A stretch of 17,690 nucleotides of DNA from SVQP01 sp045658965 (GTDB lineage: Bacteria > Bacillota > Clostridia > Oscillospirales > CAG-272), in contig JAZOVZ010000107.1 of NCBI GenBank assembly GCA_045658965.1, positions 1-17,690 of the forward strand, in the 5' to 3' direction. Below, piece by piece: positions 1-7,595 of the stretch. Below the pieces are notes generated by a model. That model was given only the letters and a program-made list of their open reading frames with translations, had not been told where the DNA came from and ran no database searches. Within the stretch, counting starts at the first letter, position 1. The number at the start of each line of letters is the position of its first letter. The translations under genes and the position numbers were made by a program.

Positions 1-78
1 TATCAGCGCTGCCCTGTGCCAAGCGCAGGGGGGAGAGCGCGAATCCAAACGGTTTCTGAGCGTAATATCCCCATAGAA

Positions 79-110
79 AAAAGCAGAAGCCTACAAAGAC
101 TTCTGCTTTT
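79..110 (-). terminator. Intrinsic terminator downstream of eutH
   Basis: The arms AAAAGCAGAAG (79-89) and CTTCTGCTTTT (100-110) pair perfectly around a 10-base loop. Read on the minus strand, the hairpin lies 55 bases past the eutH stop and is followed by a T run. The arms also carry A/T runs outward on the other strand, so it may work in both directions. No gene is visible in bases 1-78. Confidence 0.75.
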
Positions 111-165
111 GCTTTATTTGCCGCTAATATCTCAGCCCCATGGAGCTGTTCTTTTTCTATGTAAT

Positions 166-1245
166 TCAATCGGTCTTTTGCGGCTTTTCCTTATACATGA
201 CAAGCGCGAGCAGCACGGCGCAAACGCCGGAAACGATTTTGCCCACGATCATGGGCAGCACGTACGTGCCGTCAAACGCCATGGTAAACGCCAAATGTCC
301 ACCCAGCGCAAACGCTGCCGACACGGCAAAGGCGGAATTGAGCACAGCACCCTTTTTGTCCATTTTCTCCATAGTGCCAAACGTGGAGGCGTTGGTCACC
401 AGCGTACCGAGAAACGCGATTGCGGAAACACCGTTGATGCCGATCTTGGAGCCAATGGCGTTCAGCGGCTTATCGAGCACCTTGGCAAGCAGATACATCA
501 GCGGCAAAGCACCCGAAAGCGTCACGCAGGCATTGGCGCAAACCAGTGCACCGTTTTCAAAAGAATCAAAATACGGGCTGATCTCCACACCGGTCAAAAA
601 CGTAAAGATCGCGCACACAAGTCCCGTAAGCGAGATGGCGCGCATGACCTGTCCAAGCACGGCAAAGCACTTGATGCTGGCATTTTTGAAAAAGAGCAGC
701 GCCAGGGTGATCAAGCCCCCGACAATGATCAAGGGCAGCAGGTTAAGCATAAGCGCCCCAAGAGGCACACGGCAGATCAAGCCCGAAACCACACAGCCCA
801 CGGGAATGGTGGCAATGCCGCAAAGCATGCCCAAAAACAGCTGCGGATATTGCTCCTTGCGCACAAGTCCAAGTGAAAACGGCAACGTAAAGGAGATCAC
901 GCAGCCCATCATGGAGGACACGATAAAAGCATTGTAATTGCCCATCAGCGCACTTTTGCTCACACTTTGCGAAAGTGCCATACCGCCCATATCGTTTGCC
1001 AGCAGCGAGGCGGGAATGATGGAAGGATCGATCCCGAACGCATTGTAAAACCCATCAAAGAGCGGGGAGAGCCACACGCCCACGGCAGGGGCTATGACGA
1101 TCATGCCCAACATGGAAAGCGTCATGGGGCAGAACAGCAGAAACGCGCGCTCAAATTCCTTGCCCACGCCGATCTTGTTGCCGATCAGCCAGTCAACTGC
1201 GCCCAGCGCAGAAAATATCAGTATGACGATCGACAACACGCTCAT
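166..1245 (-). CDS. eutH: EutH-type ethanolamine transporter
   Basis: Predicted 359-residue integral membrane protein of the EutH family, which moves ethanolamine into the cell. Most of the chain is hydrophobic, in about ten segments. The stretch LLANDMGGMALSQS (near residues 85-98) matches the conserved D-M-G-G region of EutH, and SSMMGCVISFTLPFSLG that follows is also family-like. I start at 1245 because GGGAGGTGG sits just upstream; the reading frame stays open 31 codons further, but that extension lies inside the neighbouring gene and is polar. The start overlaps the stop of the upstream PHP gene as ATGA, so translation is probably coupled. No other eut gene, such as eutBC or shell proteins, is visible in the window, so this is an orphan copy here. 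The family call is firm; the substrate is inferred. Confidence 0.88.
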   Translation of the reverse strand: MSVLSIVILIFSALGAVDWLIGNKIGVGKEFERAFLLFCPMTLSMLGMIVIAPAVGVWLSPLFDGFYNAFGIDPSIIPASLLANDMGGMALSQSVSKSALMGNYNAFIVSSMMGCVISFTLPFSLGLVRKEQYPQLFLGMLCGIATIPVGCVVSGLICRVPLGALMLNLLPLIIVGGLITLALLFFKNASIKCFAVLGQVMRAISLTGLVCAIFTFLTGVEISPYFDSFENGALVCANACVTLSGALPLMYLLAKVLDKPLNAIGSKIGINGVSAIAFLGTLVTNASTFGTMEKMDKKGAVLNSAFAVSAAFALGGHLAFTMAFDGTYVLPMIVGKIVSGVCAVLLALVMYKEKPQKTD

Positions 1246-2060
1246 ATTGCCACCTCCCGAAAACCGTCGTCGGTCAGAATCCATCTCGACTTGAAGCCTG
1301 CCTCCGTCAGAAGCTCCCTTGCCTCGGCAAAGGAGCAATCGAGGAATGCCTTGTTATGGCAATCCGAGGTGATCATTGCGCCAAAGCCGCAAGCGGCAAA
1401 TTCCCGCAAAAGCTCCATCTGCGGATACGGATCGGTGCGGTAGCCGCGTGAGATCGCGCCCGTGTTGACCTCAAAAAACGGGATCTTACCCTGCAGGGCG
1501 TGAATGGCATCCTTGCCGTAATCCAGATAGGTCTTTGACGATGTGTCAATAAACTTTCCCGCTTGGTTATTCTTGGTCAAGAGGTCAAAATGTCCGATGA
1601 TGTCGATATTTCCTTTTTCCGGCAATCTTGATACCGTTTCATAATATTGCTTGGCAAACTGCAATCCGTCACCGCCGAAATGATTTTGCACGTATGCAAG
1701 CGTTTCGGCAAGTCCGCGGTCAAAGCCAAGTATTTTACCGTCGATCTCCAAATAATGCACCGAGCCGATCAGATAGTCAAAGCCCTCGGTCGGCACGTCG
1801 GAATAAAACTCGTATTCCAAACCGCAGAACACGTCGATCACACCGCGGTATTCCTGCTTAAGGCCAAGAATCTCCGCCTGATAGTCCGCCATCTGTTCAA
1901 CGCGCATCTGATACGGATAATCGGAAAACGCCATATAGGTATGCTCCGAAAAGCCAATGCCCGTCATGCCCAGCGCAATCGCGCGCTGCACAAGCTCGCG
2001 CGGCGTGTCCTTGCCGTCCGCATAGATGGTATGCGTATGTAAATTCTGAATGTTCTCCAT
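1242..2060 (-). CDS. PHP-family phosphatase, histidinol-phosphatase (HisJ/HisK) type
   Basis: A 272-residue metal-dependent phosphoesterase of the PHP (polymerase and histidinol phosphatase) superfamily. Metal ligands are visible in family order: H8-x-H10 in NLHTHT, H40 in GFSEHTY, E82 in CGLEYEF, H102 in GSVHYLE, H157 in IGHFDL, and D233-x-H235 in TSDCHN. Length and motif spacing fit the HisJ/HisK histidinol-phosphatase subgroup, which hydrolyses L-histidinol phosphate, but no other his gene is nearby. The start at 2060 puts the first metal motif at residue 8, normal for the family, with AAAGGA upstream; the frame is open further upstream but would run through the promoter. It is first in an operon with eutH (ATGA overlap), which hints at a job in phosphorylated small-molecule metabolism rather than histidine synthesis. 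That last point is inference. Confidence 0.87.
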   Translation of the reverse strand: MENIQNLHTHTIYADGKDTPRELVQRAIALGMTGIGFSEHTYMAFSDYPYQMRVEQMADYQAEILGLKQEYRGVIDVFCGLEYEFYSDVPTEGFDYLIGSVHYLEIDGKILGFDRGLAETLAYVQNHFGGDGLQFAKQYYETVSRLPEKGNIDIIGHFDLLTKNNQAGKFIDTSSKTYLDYGKDAIHALQGKIPFFEVNTGAISRGYRTDPYPQMELLREFAACGFGAMITSDCHNKAFLDCSFAEARELLTEAGFKSRWILTDDGFREVAI

Positions 2061-2100
2061 CCCCAAAATCCTTTTCCCTTCCAACTCACAATATGCCATT

Positions 2101-2129
2101 ATTTTAGCATATACGCCATGTAAAGTCAA
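2101..2129 (-). promoter_or_regulatory. Sigma-A promoter of the PHP-eutH operon
   Basis: On the minus strand TTGACT (2129-2124) and TAAAAT (2106-2101) are separated by exactly 17 bases, about 40 bases upstream of the PHP start codon. Confidence 0.8.
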
Positions 2130-2151
2130 TAGTTGCAAAGGGATTTGGGGC

Positions 2152-2180
2152 TTGCAATCGGCACACATTTGTGATATAAT
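2152..2180 (+). promoter_or_regulatory. Sigma-A promoter of the HD hydrolase gene
   Basis: TTGCAA (2152-2157) and TATAAT (2175-2180) have a 17-base spacer and lie 31 bases before the ATG at 2212. It is back to back with the minus-strand PHP promoter. Confidence 0.82.
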
Positions 2181-2211
2181 CACGGTATCAAGCACGCTTG
2201 GAGGGATCTTT

Positions 2212-2856
2212 ATGCAACCAGACATCGTATCACTCGCCCTGGCATACGTCAAGCAGATATTTGAAAACGACTATAGCGGTCACGACTATTTTCATACGCT
2301 TCGCGTTTACAATATGGCAACGCATATTGCAGAGCGCGAGGGTGCGGACGTGCAGACCGTGCAGCTTGTCGCGCTTTTGCACGACGTAGACGATATCAAG
2401 CTCTCCCCTGCCACGCATCAAAATAAAGACAACGCGCGCAGATTTTTGGCACAAAACGGTGCTGACCAAGCAAAAATCGACGAGATCTGCCGCATGATCG
2501 GGGAGATCTCCTACGTGGGCAGCGACTCGGTCACACCTGCCACGCTTGAAGGCAAATGCGCGCAGGATGCAGACCGTCTGGATGCTATTGGCGCGATTGG
2601 CATCGCACGCGCCTTTGCGTACGGCGGCAGCCATAGGCGGCTGATGTATCACCCCGATATTGCGCCCAAGACCAATATGACCGAAGCGGAATACCGCAAA
2701 AGCAACTCCACCACAATCAATCATTTCTATGAAAAGCTATTTTTGCTGACCGACATGATGAGCACCGATACCGCTAAGCGCATCGCAAGGCAGCGTGAGC
2801 AATACATGCATGGATTCATTGACGAATTCATGGCAGAATGGGATGGGGAAAAATAA
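2212..2856 (+). CDS. HD-domain phosphohydrolase, YpgQ/YedJ-like
   Basis: A 214-residue soluble HD-superfamily hydrolase. Motifs in order: SGHDYFHTLRV (residues 22-32) with H28 as first metal ligand, LLHDVDD (55-61) with the namesake H57-D58, and CAQDADRLDAIGAIGIAR (117-133) with the second acidic ligands. The C-terminal STTINHFYEKLFLL is also typical of the Bacillus YpgQ / Escherichia YedJ group, of which YpgQ has been described as a nucleotide pyrophosphohydrolase. The start at 2212 is set by GGAGGGA eight bases upstream and a good promoter; a longer frame from 2050 would cross the promoter. It is a single-gene unit ended by a shared hairpin. The family is secure; the exact nucleotide substrate is not. 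Confidence 0.9.
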   Translation: MQPDIVSLALAYVKQIFENDYSGHDYFHTLRVYNMATHIAEREGADVQTVQLVALLHDVDDIKLSPATHQNKDNARRFLAQNGADQAKIDEICRMIGEISYVGSDSVTPATLEGKCAQDADRLDAIGAIGIARAFAYGGSHRRLMYHPDIAPKTNMTEAEYRKSNSTTINHFYEKLFLLTDMMSTDTAKRIARQREQYMHGFIDEFMAEWDGEK

Positions 2857-2898
2857 AAATCGCTCCGGGCGGGAGCAAGCCCCCGATATGCATGCAAT

Positions 2899-2931
2899 AA
2901 AGGACAGAGACTTTCACGTTCTCTGTCCTTT
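2899..2931. terminator. Bidirectional terminator between convergent genes
   Basis: AAAGGACAGAGA and TCTCTGTCCTTT pair perfectly around CTTTCACGT. The hairpin sits between the HD gene (ends 2856) and the convergent YhhN-family gene (ends 2936), with A/T runs on both sides. Confidence 0.8.
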
Positions 2932-2935
2932 TCAT

Positions 2936-3646
2936 TTATTCGCTTTTCAATTTTCTCGGCAACAGGCTGATCGACAGCAAGGTCTGCGAGGGCAGATAGA
3001 ACGCCCACGCGAGATTGAAGCCGGGGCGGATGACCTTGTAAAGCAGCGCGTCCTCGGGAATAGGCAGATACGCGTTGATCATGTCAAGCCCGATCACCGT
3101 GTCGCAGCACAAAAACAGCAAAAAGCCGATTGCCAATATCGCGCGGCTGCGAAATCCCACGAACGCAAACACCACGTTCAGGATCAGCTGCACGTAGTAA
3201 AGCATAGACACCACCGCCAGCGCGTCGGTGCTTTGCCCGAGCACGATCGCGGTCACGGCAACGATCAAAGCCGAAAGCGCGATGCGCAAGATCAGCTGCA
3301 CGCGCCGCTCGCCCTGCCCTGCCAAAAGGTACAGCCGCGCGGCATAGGCGATCTGCGCGCAAAGGAAAAACGCCATGGCAGGTAGCTGCACCATGGGCTG
3401 CGACCACACGAGAAAATAGTCGGCGCACACCGTGCACACCAAAGCCAGCTGCGTAAAGGCGTATGCGCTGCTCTTCTCGGCAAACGCCGCGCAAAACAGG
3501 CAAGCGAGAATGATCGCGCCAAATTGGCAAGCCACCACCGCTCTGCCCTCACTCACCTGCAGCACCACGCCCAGCGCGATCTGTACGCATACGTATAGCG
3601 CGGTCAAGGATATCCAAAACCGCTTGGATTTCAAGAATTTCTGCAT
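2936..3646 (-). CDS. YhhN/TMEM86-family membrane protein (lysoplasmalogenase-like)
   Basis: A 236-residue polytopic membrane protein with about seven or eight hydrophobic segments. Acidic residues in the membrane segments fit the YhhN family: CADYFLVW (near residues 74-81) and FLFLCCDTVIGLD (near 176-188) resemble the two conserved aspartate-bearing helices. Animal TMEM86 members cleave the vinyl-ether bond of lysoplasmalogens; some anaerobic clostridia make plasmalogens, so that role is possible here but unproven. The start at 3646 follows AGAGGT. It lies 48 bases after the serine hydrolase gene on the same strand, so it may be the last cistron of that run or have its own start. Its frame ends at the shared terminator. 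The alternative is simply an uncharacterised membrane protein; the family call is moderate. Confidence 0.68.
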   Translation of the reverse strand: MQKFLKSKRFWISLTALYVCVQIALGVVLQVSEGRAVVACQFGAIILACLFCAAFAEKSSAYAFTQLALVCTVCADYFLVWSQPMVQLPAMAFFLCAQIAYAARLYLLAGQGERRVQLILRIALSALIVAVTAIVLGQSTDALAVVSMLYYVQLILNVVFAFVGFRSRAILAIGFLLFLCCDTVIGLDMINAYLPIPEDALLYKVIRPGFNLAWAFYLPSQTLLSISLLPRKLKSE

Positions 3647-3694
3647 AAGTTACCTCTTTGACTCGGCAAGATCGGGATGGGCTGATCCTACCGC

Positions 3695-4480
3695 TTATTC
3701 CCCCGCACCGTTGGCGTGGTAAAGGTCATACGTGCTGCGGCGCATCAGATCCTCCCAAGGGTATACGTCGGTTTCGTGCCCCGTAAAGCAAATGACAAAG
3801 GGCTGCTCTGCGTACACGATGCCGATATCGTTGCTCAGCCCGTCATCCTCGCCCGTTTTGTGCGCGATTTTGACGTTCTCGCCAAGCTTGCCTGCCAGCT
3901 TGTGCCCGATCTGCTGCTCGGAAAGCACCTCTATGGCGTAATCGCTGACCTCTTGATTGATAAACTCCCCGCGGTACAGCTTTTCCAGCAAAGCGCCGAG
4001 TTCCTTGGGGCTGATCGAGTTTTGCTTGCCTTGCGCGGCTGCCGCACGGTCAAACAGCTTGCGGCGAATGCGCGTCTTTGCAAGTCCCATCTCGGCAAAA
4101 CCGTGCTCGATGGCTTCAAAGCCAAAATAGCGGATCAGCCGATTGGTGGCGGTGTTGTCGGAAAGGCAGATCATAAGACGGCATAGCGTACGAATATCGG
4201 TTTCTATGCTGCCCGTGAACATATTCAGCGCACCGCAGCTGGGCACCTTGTCGCTCTCCTCGGTCACGATCCGATCGTCAAGCGACATATTTCCCTTCTC
4301 GCACTCTGCAAGAACGTGCAAAAACAGCGGGAATTTGATCACGCTTGCAGCACCGTAGATCTCCTCTTCCCCGATGCCGTATTCAAACCCCGTCACAAGG
4401 TTCTTGTAGTAAAAGCCAAGATGCCCCGGCATTGCCGCCATCTCGCGGCGGATGTTTTCAAGTACAGTCAGTTCGGTCAT
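3695..4480 (-). CDS. Class-A beta-lactamase-fold serine hydrolase, cytoplasmic
   Basis: A 261-residue protein of the serine beta-lactamase/transpeptidase fold. The three active-site elements are present: S46-V-I-K49 (SxxK) in GAASVIKFP, S107-D108-N109 in CLSDNTATNRL, and K208-T209-G210 in IAHKTGEDDG. Two things argue against a true resistance enzyme: the N-terminus MTELTVLENIRRE has no signal peptide, and the omega-loop region (about residues 136-156, RIRRKLFDRAAAAQGKQ) has no ExxxN pair equivalent to Glu166-Asn170 used for deacylation. It therefore probably belongs to the broad 'serine hydrolase' group of unknown substrate. The start at 4480 has GGAGA upstream, and the AKR gene ends 27 bases before it, consistent with one transcript. 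Its first 12 codons reappear in the chimeric remnant at 5544-5690. Confidence 0.82.
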   Translation of the reverse strand: MTELTVLENIRREMAAMPGHLGFYYKNLVTGFEYGIGEEEIYGAASVIKFPLFLHVLAECEKGNMSLDDRIVTEESDKVPSCGALNMFTGSIETDIRTLCRLMICLSDNTATNRLIRYFGFEAIEHGFAEMGLAKTRIRRKLFDRAAAAQGKQNSISPKELGALLEKLYRGEFINQEVSDYAIEVLSEQQIGHKLAGKLGENVKIAHKTGEDDGLSNDIGIVYAEQPFVICFTGHETDVYPWEDLMRRSTYDLYHANGAGE

Positions 4481-4507
4481 ATCGTTTTCTCCATAGCATA
4501 TTTTGGC

Positions 4508-5515
4508 TTATTTCCCCATGACCTCCGCGGTCTTTTTCATCATATCCCGAATCGGCAGCGAATAAGGACAGCGGCTCTCGCAAACGCTGCAGCCAATGCA
4601 ATCGGAGGCGGTCTTGCTCAAACTCTCATAGCGGCTCTTCGCCCAATCCTTGAGATCATAGCGGCTGTAATATCCCTCAAACAGAAATACGCCCGGGATA
4701 TTGATGCCTGCCGCACAAGGTGCACAATAATTGCATCTGCGGCAGAAGTTGGTACCAAGCTGCGCTCTGATTGCTTGTACCTTTTCCCGCTCCGCCGGGC
4801 TCAACTCTGCCGTGTTGCTGACCGCTTGCACGTTTTGCGCGATCTCACACACGTCCGCCATACCGGGGATGATCACGGTCACGTCCTGATTGCTGACGAT
4901 AAAACGCATCGCAATTTCCGCGTCGTCGATCGCACCGCCCGCCAAGGGCTTCATGCAAATAAAGCCGATATTCTTCTCTGCGCAGCGCGCGATCAGCTCC
5001 TCGCCCTGCGTTTCCACAATATTATAAGGGAACATAACGGTCTCCACCCACGGCAGCTCCAGCACCTGCTCAAACAGCTCGACCGCGTGCAGCGTAATAC
5101 CGATATGCCCGATCTTGCCCGCCGCCTTAGCTTTGCACAGCGCCTTGAGTGCACCGCCCTCAGCCATGACCGTTTCCAGATCCTTGGCACTTGGATTGTG
5201 CACCTGATAAAGATCAATATAATCCGTGCAAAGATTTTGCAGGCTGATCTCAATATCACGCGCCATTGCCTGCTCGGTGCGTGCCATGCTCTTGGTCGCC
5301 AGTACAAATTGATCTCTGACGCCCTGCAGCGCATATCCCAAATACTCCTCGCTGACGGTATAACCGCGCGCGGTGTCAATAAAGTTCACGCCCTGCAAAA
5401 TCAGCTCGTCAATAAGTACCTTCGTACCCTTGGCATCAATCTTTTGGATCGGAATGCCGCCAAAGCCCAGGCGCGAAATTTGCAATCCCGTTTTTCCAAG
5501 TGTTCTGTATTCCAT
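4508..5515 (-). CDS. Aldo/keto reductase with C-terminal two-cluster ferredoxin domain
   Basis: A 335-residue fusion. Residues 1 to about 250 form an aldo/keto reductase barrel, normally NAD(P)H-dependent carbonyl reduction. The catalytic tetrad is visible: D47 and Y52 in NFIDTARGYT, K75 in LATKSM, H106 in YQVHNPS. The tail has two cysteine sets, C258-C261-C264-C267 and C306-C309-C312-C316 followed by proline, typical of two [4Fe-4S] clusters. This architecture is common in anaerobic Firmicutes, and the electron partner is generally unknown. The start at 5515 has AGAGGA six bases upstream; an in-frame extension to 5578 would overlap the remnant ORF and lacks a better site. Next in line is the serine hydrolase gene. 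The substrate cannot be read from sequence; neighbours suggest a sugar-derived carbonyl (inference). Confidence 0.9.
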   Translation of the reverse strand: MEYRTLGKTGLQISRLGFGGIPIQKIDAKGTKVLIDELILQGVNFIDTARGYTVSEEYLGYALQGVRDQFVLATKSMARTEQAMARDIEISLQNLCTDYIDLYQVHNPSAKDLETVMAEGGALKALCKAKAAGKIGHIGITLHAVELFEQVLELPWVETVMFPYNIVETQGEELIARCAEKNIGFICMKPLAGGAIDDAEIAMRFIVSNQDVTVIIPGMADVCEIAQNVQAVSNTAELSPAEREKVQAIRAQLGTNFCRRCNYCAPCAAGINIPGVFLFEGYYSRYDLKDWAKSRYESLSKTASDCIGCSVCESRCPYSLPIRDMMKKTAEVMGK

Positions 5516-5543
5516 GCGATGTCCTCTTTTCAAAAAAATTTCG

Positions 5544-5690
5544 TCACGCTTCGGTTGATATGTTCGTATACTCCCCACTTCTCAAGATGCGCACAAGGTC
5601 GCCGTTGCTCTTGATGCGCTCCCTTGTTGCATTGCCGGCACGACCGGCAGAGTCGCGGCGGATGTTTTCAAGTACAGTCGGTTCGGTCAT
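5544..5690 (-). pseudogene. 48-codon chimeric ORF: serine-hydrolase start fused to PHP C-terminus
   Basis: An intact short frame sits in the 186-base gap between the lyase and AKR genes. Residues 1-12 (MTEPTVLENIRR) copy the start of the serine hydrolase at 4480 (11 of 12 identical). Residues 14-41 copy residues 197-224 of the PHP protein encoded at 6873-7568 (26 of 28 identical). At DNA level, 5653-5693 matches 4443-4483 at 40 of 41 bases, and 5568-5651 matches 6897-6980 at 78 of 84, without gaps. The joint is at about 5652 and shows no obvious microhomology. The frame starts 11 bases after the lyase stop, with only a weak CAGAG upstream, and ends TGA at 5544. The fused peptide lacks every catalytic motif of both parents. 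Most likely it is a deletion scar of duplicated genes, but the frame is open and may be translated. Confidence 0.8.
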
Positions 5691-5701
5691 ATCATACTCT
5701 G

Positions 5702-6826
5702 CTATGCTTGCGGCTCAAGCCTCCAAAATGCATGATCATCCGCAATTTCTGCCGCTTTTTCGGCATACCCCTGCCCCGGATAGTAGTGCTGTGCGCGCGC
5801 AAGCAAATGCGCCATCTTCTTTTTTGTGCCGTCCGGGCACAGCTCCGTGTACGGAAAGCTTGCAGGATCAACCGCATAGGGATAAATGTAATCGATGGCA
5901 CTGCGCATAAGGTCTCCCTTGTCTCCGTCCTCTTTCCAATAGGGCTGCGCGATGCCGTATCTGCGTGCCATATTGCCAAGCAGGGTCAGCGCGTCAAGAT
6001 TGAACAAGCTGTAGGAAATCCCCCTGGTTCTTGCGCGCTCATACGGCTGTACGCCGCCCGGTTCAATATGCTTGGCAACGCGCCTTATGTAGGCTGCGTT
6101 CAAGGTCTTTTGCGCCAGCGCGTGCCTACCCGTGAACATGGCGGCAGCAGCAACCTGCACGTCTAACCATGTACCGTGGTTATTGTACATATTGTCCTCA
6201 TCCGCGCCTTTTTCACTCGTCAGCAACCAGTCTGTATAATCAACGTACCACTGCTTCAAGCCATCAAGCGTTTCCCCATCGATCATTCCCAGATATTCCA
6301 AGATCGCAACGGCATTGAACAGCTGATAGGACGTACAAAGATCAATAATGCCGATGCCCCTGCCCTCGCAAACGCCGGGGATCGCCTGCGCGTATTCCAT
6401 GTGCGGCGTCATGTAGGTCTCGGGATCAAGATGCCAGACACGCAACAGTTTCACAGCCCTCTCGGCATATCGCCCGTCTTGAAAATACAACGCCGCCAAG
6501 GCAAGATGGTGCACGGCTTCGGTCATCTTGTCGTAGCCGATCGGCTCGACCGATGCGGGGTTGGTCACGCCGTCCTTGCATATATACGGCAGCCCGTCGG
6601 GCGTATCGGGATTTGGCCACCAATAAGGACCTTGCGATGCGTAATCGTGAGGATTGCCCGATGCCGCACGCATCTTGCGATCCACTACGGAAATTCTCTC
6701 GCAATCCAGCAACGCCTCTGCCCTGCCTTGCAAATTTTTGAGCAGCGCGCTGTCAAAATCCGCGCATGCCACCATGGCAAGCAATGCTTTGCCATCGTAC
6801 GTAACCGTGTTGAGATAACGATCCAT
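5702..6826 (-). CDS. Alginate-lyase-family (PL5-like) protein without signal peptide
   Basis: A 374-residue alpha/alpha-barrel protein of the alginate lyase family (Pfam PF05426). Recognisable parts: GNPHDYASQGPYWWPNPDTP (residues 57-76), the N216-H217 pair in YNNHGTWLDVQ, which corresponds to the catalytic Asn-His of alginate lyase A1-III, and R268 with Y272 in RTRGISYSLFNLDAL, which corresponds to its Arg and Tyr. Characterised relatives are exported enzymes that cut uronate polymers by beta-elimination. This one begins MDRYLNTVTYDG with no signal sequence, so it probably acts on imported oligosaccharides in the cytoplasm. The start at 6826 has an excellent AAGGAGGG; the frame is open 14 codons further but without such a site. 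It lies 46 bases after the PHP gene and upstream of the chimeric remnant and the AKR. Substrate could be alginate, another uronate glycan, or something else. Confidence 0.85.
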   Translation of the reverse strand: MDRYLNTVTYDGKALLAMVACADFDSALLKNLQGRAEALLDCERISVVDRKMRAASGNPHDYASQGPYWWPNPDTPDGLPYICKDGVTNPASVEPIGYDKMTEAVHHLALAALYFQDGRYAERAVKLLRVWHLDPETYMTPHMEYAQAIPGVCEGRGIGIIDLCTSYQLFNAVAILEYLGMIDGETLDGLKQWYVDYTDWLLTSEKGADEDNMYNNHGTWLDVQVAAAAMFTGRHALAQKTLNAAYIRRVAKHIEPGGVQPYERARTRGISYSLFNLDALTLLGNMARRYGIAQPYWKEDGDKGDLMRSAIDYIYPYAVDPASFPYTELCPDGTKKKMAHLLARAQHYYPGQGYAEKAAEIADDHAFWRLEPQA

Positions 6827-6872
6827 GGTGTAGCCCTCCTTATAATATTTCAAGCCATTATCACGCAAGCAG

Positions 6873-7568
6873 TCATGATTGGTCCTGCAGTATCAAATAC
6901 TCCCCGCTTTTGAGTATGCGCACAAGGTCGCCGTTGCTCTTGATGCGCTCCCTTGTTGCAATGCCGGCACGACCGGCAGAGCCTACGACGTGCGCGTCAG
7001 AGCCAGCCACGCAAGCAAGCCCGCGCTCGTCCGCCAAACGCTGCGCACTTTGGTTCCATTCCGGAAAATTGCCCGCATTGAACACCTCAATGCCGTCAAG
7101 CTGATCCAAGCATTCCAGCGGGAATGGTCGGGTGATATAATGTCGGTCGCGATACGGATGCGCCTGATAGACAAGTCCGCCCGCTGCGTGTACGACCTCG
7201 GCATATTTCTCCGCCGATGCCCCCTTGAGCTCGGGATGCGCCTCGATCAGCTCGGGCGTAATACCGTAGAGCAATATCTCCTGCCCGTGCCCAACGTGCT
7301 CTTCAAGACCGAACAGCAAATCAAAATCCAACGTGCGGACATATGCCAAACCGTACAGATAATCCTGCCTGTAAGCATCCACAAAATCTTCCCACGGCAG
7401 CGCACGGTCCACGCGGTTATCTCCCGCATAGAAATGATTGGTCACCACCATGCCGCTAAAGCCCTTGCCGATCAGATCGTCAATATGCGCCCGAATATCC
7501 TCGCCACCCCCACTGCAGGGAGAGGTGTGGATGTGCATTTCGTATTTGTATACGTAATTCTCTTTCAT
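6873..7568 (-). CDS. PHP-domain phosphoesterase
   Basis: A 231-residue PHP-superfamily metal phosphoesterase, shorter than the histidinol-phosphatase type at 1242-2060 and not closely similar to it. Ligands visible: H12-x-H14 in EMHIHTSPCSGGG, H45 in VVTNHFYAGD, the acidic/His group FGLEEHVGHG (86-95), H137 in YQAHPYR, and D191-x-H193 in AGSDAHVVG. The start at 7568 has GGGAGGA upstream and puts the first metal motif at residue 12; the frame is open 24 codons further but would run through the -10 box. It is the first gene after the promoter at 7596-7624 and leads the lyase/AKR/serine hydrolase run. Its last 35 residues have a partial second copy at 5568-5651. The substrate is unknown; phosphate-ester or nucleotide hydrolysis is the family norm. 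Confidence 0.85.
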   Translation of the reverse strand: MKENYVYKYEMHIHTSPCSGGGEDIRAHIDDLIGKGFSGMVVTNHFYAGDNRVDRALPWEDFVDAYRQDYLYGLAYVRTLDFDLLFGLEEHVGHGQEILLYGITPELIEAHPELKGASAEKYAEVVHAAGGLVYQAHPYRDRHYITRPFPLECLDQLDGIEVFNAGNFPEWNQSAQRLADERGLACVAGSDAHVVGSAGRAGIATRERIKSNGDLVRILKSGEYLILQDQS

Positions 7569-7595
7569 GGCAGTCCTCCCGCACTTGATAGTTTG

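Noticed and set aside
1..78. Possible gene end or RNA at the left edge
   Set aside because: It contains a few GC-rich inverted words, such as GCGCTGCCC and CAGGGGGG, but no stem, frame or motif that can be supported in the short piece visible.
3647..3694. Terminator between the serine hydrolase and YhhN-family genes
   Set aside because: GGAT and ATCC can pair around a short loop, but the stem is only four pairs with no T run.
4316..5614. A 432-codon plus-strand open frame across the AKR gene; similar long frames oppose the flavoprotein (9959-11278) and DUF1015 (14826-16043)
   Set aside because: All are antisense to genes with clear catalytic or family motifs, and all have His/Arg/Gln-rich composition typical of shadow frames.
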